Assembly (NCBI GenBank): GCA_030452305.1
Contig: JAKDMO010000004.1
Location: 1 to 37,575, forward strand
Source: Alcaligenaceae bacterium
GTDB lineage: Bacteria > Pseudomonadota > Gammaproteobacteria > Burkholderiales > Burkholderiaceae_B
Reading direction: 5' to 3'
DNA: 37,575 bases
Each line of letters opens with the position of its first letter. Within the stretch, counting starts at the first letter, position 1. The notes below the pieces were generated by a model. The model searched no databases. It saw nothing but the letters and a program-made list of their open reading frames with translations, and was not told where the DNA came from. Shown here one piece after another: positions 18,606 through 26,194 of the stretch. A program made the position numbers and the translations under genes.

Positions 18606-20443
18606 GCCACCACCACTTCGCGAAACATCCCCGCATCCATATGCAGCATCAGGTGGCAATGCCATGCCCAACGTCCTAAGGCATCAGCAGTCACAAGAAA
18701 GCTGATTCGCTGGGCTGGTTGCACGGGAATCGTATGGCGTCGTGCCTGGAATTGCCCGTCAGGCGCTTCCAGCTCGCTCCACATGCCGTGCATATGCATG
18801 GGGTGCGTCATCATGGTGTCGTTGTGCAATATGACCCTCACCCGTTCGCCATAACGGAAATGAACCGGGGTCGATTTTCCGAATTCCACACCATCGAACG
18901 ACCAGGTATAGCGTTCCATATTGCCCGTCAGATGAAGTTCGATCTCACGCTCTGCGCCGCGCGGATCCATCGCACCTCCCACGGTGTGCAAGTCGGAGAG
19001 CGTGAGCACGCGTCGGCCGTTGTTACGTAGTCCGATGCCGGGATCGTCCAGGTTGGTACGCGGCATATCGACCCGCATATCGATGCTGGGCCCGTACTCG
19101 GTCCTAGCGTGGCGTACCTGGGTGCTGGCGCCAGCTGCTGACATCGCGCTGTGATCCATGCCAGCCATACCCGCGTGATTCATGCCTTGCATGCTGCCAT
19201 GATTCATTCCCGCCATGTTGCCGTGGCTCATGCCGCTCATGGAAGATTGGCTGGCTGCGCCATGATTCATTCCGGCCATGCCCCCGCCCATAGCACCCAT
19301 CATGTCTGCCATGGTCAACCATTCCGCAGGGTCAAGCGCCGGCACTGGCGCTTCGAGCCCAGCACGCGTAGCCAACGTGCCGCGAGCATATCCCGTGCGG
19401 TCCATGGCTTGCGCATAAACGGTGTGAGCGTCATCCTTCGGCTGCACCAACACATCGTAGGTTTCTCCGGGTCCGAACCGGAATTCATCGACGGTCACGG
19501 GCTCGACATTTACACCGTCGGCCTGAACGACGATTAGCTTCAGGCCTGGTATACGCACATCGTAGAAGGTGTTGGCCGCGCCATTGATAAAGCGCAGCCG
19601 AACACGTTCACCCGGTCGAAATAACCCCGTCCAGTTGCCTGCAGGCGTTGTGCCGTTCATCAGGTAGGTCAGCACGTTCGCAGACAGGTCGGCCAAGTCT
19701 GTTGGACTCATGCGCATCTCGTTCCACATCTTGCGCTTATCGATCGCTGCTTTCAGGCCTATCTGCGAGGCATCCTGGAAGAAATCCACAGCGGTGGGCT
19801 GGTTGTAGTTGTAGTAATCGCCTTGCATCTTGAGCTTGGCCAGGACCCGCATGGGGTCCTCGTCGGTCCAGTCAGAGAGCTGCACAACATACTCCCGGTC
19901 TGCGCGTATGGGGTCGGCTTGGGCCGGATCGATAATGATCGCCCCATAGACGCCCGTGGCCTCCTGCATGCCCGAATGCGAGTGGTACCAGTAAGTGCCG
20001 CTTTGCTGCACTTTGAATTGATACGTGAACGTTTCGCCGGGTGCAATTCCTGTAAAACTGATCCCCGGCACGCCGTCCATTTGAAACGGCAGGATGATGC
20101 CGTGCCAATGGATGGATGTGGTTTCCTTCAGACGGTTCTTGACGCGAATGGTGACCGTATCGCCTTCGCGCCAGCGCAATGTCGGGGCGGGAAGCGACCC
20201 ATTGACCGTCGTTGCCATGCGCGGGCTGCCAGTGAAATTAACGGGCGACTCACCGATTTCAAGATTGAACTCGGTTCCGCTTAGTACCGCCGCTGAACCG
20301 GTACTCGTTCCTTCAGAGCGCATTCCAGCGGCGCGGGCAAATGGCGACAAACCCAGAAGCACCCCACCGGCAGCAAGGCCTTGGACGAAACGGCGGCGCG
20401 GTATGGCCGGAAGGGGAACGGCGAGTGTAGTTGGGCGTTTCAC
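18602..20443 (-). CDS. copA: CopA-type multicopper oxidase
   Basis: Tat leader (RRRFVQGLAAGGVLLGLSPFA), TSIHWHGIILPFQMDGVPG, GTYWYHSHSGMQEATGVYG, MTHPMHMHGMWSE, WAWHCHLMLHMDAGMFREV; Met/His-rich MNHG repeats. Confidence 0.96.
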   Translation of the reverse strand: MKRPTTLAVPLPAIPRRRFVQGLAAGGVLLGLSPFARAAGMRSEGTSTGSAAVLSGTEFNLEIGESPVNFTGSPRMATTVNGSLPAPTLRWREGDTVTIRVKNRLKETTSIHWHGIILPFQMDGVPGISFTGIAPGETFTYQFKVQQSGTYWYHSHSGMQEATGVYGAIIIDPAQADPIRADREYVVQLSDWTDEDPMRVLAKLKMQGDYYNYNQPTAVDFFQDASQIGLKAAIDKRKMWNEMRMSPTDLADLSANVLTYLMNGTTPAGNWTGLFRPGERVRLRFINGAANTFYDVRIPGLKLIVVQADGVNVEPVTVDEFRFGPGETYDVLVQPKDDAHTVYAQAMDRTGYARGTLATRAGLEAPVPALDPAEWLTMADMMGAMGGGMAGMNHGAASQSSMSGMSHGNMAGMNHGSMQGMNHAGMAGMDHSAMSAAGASTQVRHARTEYGPSIDMRVDMPRTNLDDPGIGLRNNGRRVLTLSDLHTVGGAMDPRGAEREIELHLTGNMERYTWSFDGVEFGKSTPVHFRYGERVRVILHNDTMMTHPMHMHGMWSELEAPDGQFQARRHTIPVQPAQRISFLVTADALGRWAWHCHLMLHMDAGMFREVVVA

Positions 20444-20561
20444 GCGTTGAGAATCCTGTTACTAAGTCGTTTGGGGAACTACTTGTACAAACTCGAATGA
20501 GGCGACAAGAAGTCGTGCAGTTACTTTAATGAAGTAGAGCTGTCGCACCCATGACGGCTCC

Positions 20562-20577
20562 ATTACTTTTCTGTAAT
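20562..20577. promoter_or_regulatory. Candidate CopR/CusR box upstream of copA
   Basis: ATTAC-TTTTCT-GTAAT, same inverted motif as at 21354-21369. Confidence 0.65.
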
Positions 20578-20606
20578 GCAAGACGATGGCAATGCACGGG
20601 AAGGTG

Positions 20607-20876
20607 TTAAAGAGGTATAGCGGAATCCAGCCAGCGCAGAAATTTCTTGGACGCCTGAAACCCGATAACTTGAAAGTCAATTTCTCCGCCTTGCCTGTCG
20701 AAGAAGATAATGCCGGGTGGTCCGAATAGTCCAAAGCGTTTAAGCAATGCCTGATCGTCTGCATTGTTTGCAGTCACATCGGCTTTAAGCAACACGACGT
20801 CTTTGAGGCGCTTGCTCACTTGGTCATCTGTAAACGTAAAACGCTCCATTTCCTTGCAGGATATGCACCAGTCATC
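20607..20876 (-). pseudogene. 3' remnant of DsbD/DipZ thiol:disulfide interchange protein (C-terminal thioredoxin-like domain)
   Basis: DDWCISCKEMERFTFTDDQVSKRLKDVVLLKADVTANNADDQALLKRFGLFGPPGIIFFDRQGGEIDFQVIGFQ is characteristic of the DsbD C-terminal domain; the 5' part of the gene is absent. Confidence 0.85.
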
Positions 20877-21193
20877 CGCCTGCATTCTTCGGCACACTGG
20901 CGGCAAGCCTGAGCGCAGCGCTGGCAGTGATCCATTTGGTGTTTGGCGCATTCGTCCGCGCACGCTTCGCAAACTTCTGCACAAAGGCGACAAAGCGCCT
21001 GGGCGAATTCACTTCCTCTGGCCATATAGCTGGCGGCCAAGCGGCAAATTTGGGCGCAATCCATATCCAGCTTTATGCAGCGAGCCATGCTTTTGACGTC
21101 TTGTTCCGCGAGGCAAGATGCGGCGCAGTGGTCGCACTGCGTAGCGCAGGCAAAACATGCGTCAATGCAAGATTGAAACTTTTCATGGGGCAT
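20816..21193 (-). CDS. Four-helix-bundle (DUF326/Csp-like) copper-storage protein with altered C-terminus
   Basis: Cys-rich MPHEKFQSCIDACFACATQCDHCAASCLAEQDVKSMARCIKLDMDCAQICRLAASYMARGSEFAQALCRLCAEVCEACADECAKHQMDHCQRCAQACRQCAEECRRM; the last about 19 aa are out-of-frame dsbD sequence. Confidence 0.92.
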   Translation of the reverse strand: MPHEKFQSCIDACFACATQCDHCAASCLAEQDVKSMARCIKLDMDCAQICRLAASYMARGSEFAQALCRLCAEVCEACADECAKHQMDHCQRCAQACRQCAEECRRMTGAYPARKWSVLRLQMTK

Positions 21194-21353
21194 ATCGATC
21201 TCCAAGGAGGGTTAAGTTTGGTATTCACGTGGCCCGTCCCGCGGTGCCACCTCCCGATACCAGCAACTAAAATGCCGCAATGGCACGATCTTGCTTCCAA
21301 TCCCCGCCTTCTTGATGCGATCAGTGCGCTATCCGCATAAATTCGCGCCGCAC

Positions 21354-21369
21354 ATTACAATTTTGTAAT
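21354..21369. promoter_or_regulatory. Candidate CopR/CusR box in the divergent csp/copR promoter
   Basis: ATTACAA-TT-TTGTAAT, perfect 7-bp inverted repeat. Confidence 0.7.
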
Positions 21370-21473
21370 CATGCCGTCATGTTGATGTCAGCGCCATCGC
21401 ATTAAAGTTCAGAGTACAGGCGCAGCCCTCTCCTCCTATAGCGGGCCCGAAGGGACTTACAGGAGTGTTCCCC

Positions 21474-22157
21474 ATGAAGTTGCTCGTTGTCGAAGACGAA
21501 GCCAAGACCGGTGATTATGTTCGCCAAGGACTCATGGAGTCCGGCTTTGTCGTGGATCTGGCACGCACCGGTTTGGACGGCCACCACTTGGCACTGACGG
21601 GTTCCTACGATCTGATTGTTCTTGATGTCATGCTGCCGGACGTGGATGGCTGGCGCATCGTGCAGGCCTTGCGGGATGCCAAGTCCTCAACGCCAGTGCT
21701 CTTTCTCACTGCTCGCGATAGCGTGGAGGATAGAGTTAAGGGACTGGAACTGGGTGCGGACGACTACCTCGTTAAACCGTTCGCGTTTTCTGAACTTCTC
21801 GCACGGGTTCGCACTTTGTTGCGACGCGGCCTCGCCCCAGCCTTTCAAGACCAATTACAAGTAGCCGATCTCGTGCTCGATATTCCCCGACGCCGTGCTC
21901 AGCGGCAAAACGTACGCATTAATCTGACGAACAAAGAGTTCGCCTTGCTGGAGCTCTTGGTACGCCGCCAAGGTGAAGTGTTACCGCGTTCATTAATCGC
22001 CTCCCAGGTGTGGGATATGAACTTCGACAGCGATACCAACGTGATCGATGTCGCTATCCGACGCCTACGTGCCAAAATCGATGACGACTATGAGCACAAA
22101 CTCATCCACACGGTGCGCGGTATGGGTTATATGCTCGATGTAACTCACGCGGATTAA
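21474..22157 (+). CDS. copR: Heavy-metal response regulator (OmpR family, CopR/CusR-like)
   Basis: [60 protein letters not shown]...[26 protein letters not shown]; winged-helix C-terminus. Confidence 0.94.
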   Translation: MKLLVVEDEAKTGDYVRQGLMESGFVVDLARTGLDGHHLALTGSYDLIVLDVMLPDVDGWRIVQALRDAKSSTPVLFLTARDSVEDRVKGLELGADDYLVKPFAFSELLARVRTLLRRGLAPAFQDQLQVADLVLDIPRRRAQRQNVRINLTNKEFALLELLVRRQGEVLPRSLIASQVWDMNFDSDTNVIDVAIRRLRAKIDDDYEHKLIHTVRGMGYMLDVTHAD

Positions 22158-22160
22158 GAA

Positions 22161-23567
22161 ATGGACCGACGCCCAGCGTCTCTGGCTGTACGACTTACTG
22201 TTTCGATTGGAGCAGTCATCACGGTCGTCCTGCTTACTTTCGGGTGGATCGTAGAACGATCGATCAACAATCACTTTATCCAGCAGGACGTTGACGAACT
22301 CAATGCCGTCGTGCAGGCGTTAACGCACACACTGGCGACGCTACCGACAAACATAGCTCCCGTAGAACTAAATGAACGGTTTGCCGATGCCGTCTCCGGC
22401 CACCATAACGCTGAATACCGCATTTCTTCCGATGATGGCATCCAGATTTATGCTACACCCGGCTCCAATCTGGACAGGTTTTCCAGGATTGCTTCGCCGG
22501 TAGAGAAAATCACCGTCGACACAGTTGGCGTATGGAAAGACCATGGCCAGACATTTCGAGGGGCTGTTCTAAGGACCTCCTCTGATAGCTCACCAGGGAC
22601 GGGCATGTTGACGATCACGGTCGCGACTGGAATCAATTTCCACCTGCATTACCTGGAGAGCTTTCGAAACTACCTTCGAATCATCACTGTTGCGGCCTGC
22701 CTTATTGCGATTTTGGCCACATGGTTGGCAGTACATCAAGGCCATGCACCGATACGACGCATTAGTCGCGAGATTAGAAAAATCAGGTCCGATCAGTTGC
22801 ATATACGACTTCAACCAAGTGACGTGCCTGCCGAGCTGGTAGAGCTGGCCACGTCCTTCAACGGAATGCTTGATCGGCTCGAGGCTGTCTTTCGCCGGCT
22901 ATCGGATTTTTCTGGCGATATTGCGCATGAGCTGCGCACCCCCATTACAAACCTGAAAACTCAGACCGAGGTGGCACTGTCCCAGTCCCGCAGCGTTGAG
23001 CAGTATCGCGAAATCCTGTACTCCAACCTGGAAGAGTACGAACGTATGGCCAAGATGGTCAGCGACATGTTGTTTCTGGCGCAGGCGGACAACAATTTAC
23101 TCAAGCCGGAACTCGTCAAGATCGAACTGGAAGCCGAAATACACAATCTTTTTGATTATTTTGGCGCTTGGGCCGAAGAGCGTGAGGTGGGCTTAGAACT
23201 CATTGGCGAACAGATGTGTATCCAAGGAGACAGGCTGATGATTCGACGAGCATTGAGCAACGTGCTGTCCAACGCCATTCGCTATACGCCGGCAGGACAA
23301 ACGGTCATCGTCACACTCAAATTGGCCGAGACAAGAGCGACAGTACAGGTAGCAAATCCCGGACCGATCATTCCCGCCGAGCACCTTAATCGAATCTTCG
23401 AGAGGTTCTACCGAACGGACGCCTCACGCCAACGCGGCGCAGAAGGCGCTGGTCTCGGGTTAGCGATAGCGAAATCGATCGTAGAGGGCCATGGCGGCGC
23501 AATTCTCGCTAGCTCCACCACGCAAGCCACTGCGTTTGAGATCAGTTTGCCATCAATCGGCTGCTGA
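22161..23567 (+). CDS. copS: Heavy-metal sensor histidine kinase (CopS/CusS-like)
   Basis: Two TM segments, HAMP, FSGDIAHELRTPITNLKTQTEVALSQSRSVEQYREILYSNLEEYERMAKMVSDMLFLAQADN, G-box RGAEGAGLGLAIAKSIVEGHGG. Confidence 0.95.
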   Translation: MDRRPASLAVRLTVSIGAVITVVLLTFGWIVERSINNHFIQQDVDELNAVVQALTHTLATLPTNIAPVELNERFADAVSGHHNAEYRISSDDGIQIYATPGSNLDRFSRIASPVEKITVDTVGVWKDHGQTFRGAVLRTSSDSSPGTGMLTITVATGINFHLHYLESFRNYLRIITVAACLIAILATWLAVHQGHAPIRRISREIRKIRSDQLHIRLQPSDVPAELVELATSFNGMLDRLEAVFRRLSDFSGDIAHELRTPITNLKTQTEVALSQSRSVEQYREILYSNLEEYERMAKMVSDMLFLAQADNNLLKPELVKIELEAEIHNLFDYFGAWAEEREVGLELIGEQMCIQGDRLMIRRALSNVLSNAIRYTPAGQTVIVTLKLAETRATVQVANPGPIIPAEHLNRIFERFYRTDASRQRGAEGAGLGLAIAKSIVEGHGGAILASSTTQATAFEISLPSIGC

Positions 23568-23671
23568 AAATCGATATCTAGCCACGGCTGAGCCCGTCTC
23601 ATAACGTGCATTTCCATAAAAGTAGATGACAAAGCATTTCAGGACCGGGCCACGCTGGTTGCTGACTGAAC

Positions 23672-23851
23672 TTACTTCACATATGCCGACTTGGCAATTT
23701 GCCTCGAATCGCCAGTACCACAATCGGGGCCGGCATCACAGATTTGTCGGATAGTGACACTTTCCGGTTGCAATGTGCTATGCCCGATACTGAAGCGATC
23801 ACCCAACAGCGTTTGTAATTGAGGCGGTATCTGCTCCCATTGTTCCAATGG
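23672..23851 (-). pseudogene. 3' remnant of a cation diffusion facilitator (CDF/CzcD-like) gene
   Basis: LEQWEQIPPQLQTLLGDRFSIGHSTLQPESVTIRQICDAGPDCGTGD resembles CDF C-terminal tails (L...RF.I.H.T.Q.E). Confidence 0.6.
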
Positions 23852-23988
23852 GGACTCAGCGCATAAGCTACCGCGAGAAAACATAGCACTTTAGCGAAAA
23901 GAGGCGTGTCTGGATGATTACGGGCGAACCACAGCATGATGGCATCGAGCTTGATGCGTTTAGCGCACGAGTTAATCGAAGCGATCAT
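23851..23988 (-). pseudogene. 5' remnant of a DUF1232 (YkvA-like) gene
   Basis: RIKLDAIMLWFARNHPDTPLFAKVLCFLAVAYALSP matches the DUF1232 core before the usual IDLIPDFIP; broken at ALSP. Confidence 0.65.
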
Positions 23989-24077
23989 TTTTATGCCAAT
24001 CTATTCTGTTTTCGATTGAACGAGTGCGCCGTCTCATTTTCGGCCTCGCCCTTGCGCGCCCTGCTCCATGCGCTTTC

Positions 24078-24641
24078 TCAGACAGTGAGATGCTCGTACA
24101 GAATGGTGGCGCCAATGCCGATCAATGCCGCGCCACCGAGAATCTCCGCCCGTTTCCCGACCGCATTCCCGATTAACCGGCCGACCATCACACCGAGCGT
24201 AACCATGATCAGCGTGGCGAAGCCTATGGCAGCGGCCGTGATGAAAATATTATTGTCAATGAACGCTAAGCTCACACCGACCGCCATCGCATCAATACTG
24301 GTAGCGAACCCAGTAGCTGCGAGTAGCCAGAAGGAGTGACGTATGACTGGCGCTGTATCCTCGTGGTCCACTTTGAAGCCGTTGCGGACCATCAATGCAC
24401 CCAGAACCAGAAGCAGGCCAAATGCAATCCAGTGGTCCCAGTCAGCCACGAAACCAGCTGCTACTGAGCCAAGGCCCCAACCGACCAACGGTGTAACGGC
24501 TTCGATCACACCGAAAATGAGACCGGTTCTTAAGGCCTCGGATATTCGCGGCTCTCGAAGCGCAGTACCCTTGCCGACAGCGGCCGCAAATGCGTCGGTC
24601 GACATGGTCAACGCCAGGATCATCGTAGAAAAAAAATTCAT
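24078..24641 (-). CDS. mntP: Manganese efflux pump MntP
   Basis: [25 protein letters not shown]...[24 protein letters not shown]: duplicated MS(T/I)DA motif of the MntP/YebN family. Confidence 0.93.
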   Translation of the reverse strand: MNFFSTMILALTMSTDAFAAAVGKGTALREPRISEALRTGLIFGVIEAVTPLVGWGLGSVAAGFVADWDHWIAFGLLLVLGALMVRNGFKVDHEDTAPVIRHSFWLLAATGFATSIDAMAVGVSLAFIDNNIFITAAAIGFATLIMVTLGVMVGRLIGNAVGKRAEILGGAALIGIGATILYEHLTV

Positions 24642-24670
24642 TTGGGAGGAACTCCAGCCGGACGACACAA

Positions 24671-24708
24671 AGACTTTCCATGCGGCCCGGCCGGCGCATG
24701 GAAAGTCT
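24671..24708. promoter_or_regulatory. Strong perfect hairpin in the mntP 5' region
   Basis: AGACTTTCCATGCG / CGCATGGAAAGTCT, 14-bp perfect arms, 10-nt GC-rich loop; starts about 30 nt upstream of the mntP start. Confidence 0.7.
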
Positions 24709-24782
24709 ATGGTCTCGCCATGCCGATCGGCCGTTTACGCCATGGCTGATAAAGCCAAGAATGTTGACGCAAACCCTTCCTA

Positions 24783-26078
24783 TCATAGAAAGGTATCGAA
24801 ATATTCACGGCTGGCAAGCGCAGGCTGCGTGGCGGTCGAGATCACCACAGTCACGCCATAGTTCTGCGTCAGCAGGTTGAGCACATCAAGGATGGGTTGC
24901 AGAAATTCCGGTGGCAGCAACTGCGCTTCGTCCAGTATGACCACCGAATCGACGACGTTGTGCAGCTTGCGGCAACGCGAGGTACGCGAAGCAAACAGCG
25001 ACTCGAAGAACTGCACATTAGTCGTAACGACAATGGGGGCGTCCCAATTTTCACAGGACAGGCGCGAAGCCGAGGTCTCCTGATCGGGGCTGGATTCAGC
25101 ATTGCTGTGATGCTCGATGACCGCATCGCCGAAAATATCGCGAAAGATGTTGGAGGTCTGCTCAATGATACTCGTGTAGGGAATGACGTGGATAACGCGA
25201 CGCTTGTCGTGGCGGCGCGCGTGCTCCAGCGCAAAAGCCATGCTGGAAAGAGTCTTGCCGCCGCCGGTCGGGACGGTCAGCGAAAACAGGCCGGGATTTA
25301 GCATGGCAGCATCGCGACACTGACGCAAGATATCGGCGCGTAGCTTGTTAACTTTTGTCGGCTTCGCTTGAGCTCCAAGCTCCGCCATATAAATATTGAA
25401 CAGAGGTACAAGTTCTTCGAGTGTAGGCCACGTGTTGCGACGAGCGAATTTATCTGGATCCATGTAGTGCTCCGTGTCCAGAAAGTCAGCGTCGACGAGC
25501 GAGGAGAACAGCATACGTACCCAGAGCGCGAAACCGTCTTTTCCACCAGGGACAGCACGTAAAGCAGCAGCAGCAGGATTAAACGCCCCCACATCCAGCA
25601 ATTCAGCGGGCGGATTTTGGGCCAGCGACTCATCCAGTTCGGCCAGACTTTTCGGATCGTCAAATCGCTCACGCAAACCACCAAACCAATCATCCAACCC
25701 AGCATGATGACCAGCGATCAGATAGGCCAGAACACGGCCCACGACATCAAAGCGATCGATAGCCAACATGGCTCCCGCTGTCGAATGCGGGGCTTTACCT
25801 GCTTCACCCTTGATGTGTGCGTCCGCCTCGAAACCGCTGACGAGCCGGATATATTTCTGAAAACGTGGGCGGAACTTCCCCAAATCATGCCAGCGCCCCG
25901 CGAGCCGCGCCCAGTCTGCACCAAACCGTTGAGCGAAATCAGCAGCCAGTTCGCCAACAGCATAGGAATGCTCAGACAGATCATGTGGATCACGCCAGCT
26001 GCCGCTTTCGTCACGGGCGGCGTGAGCAATAGGGATAAACTTATGTGGAACATTAACTCCATCATGACCGGACTGCAT
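24783..26078 (-). pseudogene. cas3: Truncated type I CRISPR-associated Cas3 (HD nuclease plus first RecA domain)
   Basis: 431 aa: RWHDLGKFRPRFQKYI (HD), AGHHAGL, SLTVPTGGGKTLSSMAFALEHA (Walker A), VVILDEAQLLPPEFL (DExx), VVISTATQPALASREYF (SAT motif); stops right after, lacking RecA2 and C-terminal domain. Confidence 0.88.
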
Positions 26079-26194
26079 TGAGTTGCTTCCTTTCAGGATT
26101 AGTTACCAATACTAACGCCCGCGACACATTCTCCCATGAACGATAATACCGAGGCAACTCCAGCCCCCTCTTTTGTATTCTCAGCGCCTCATCC

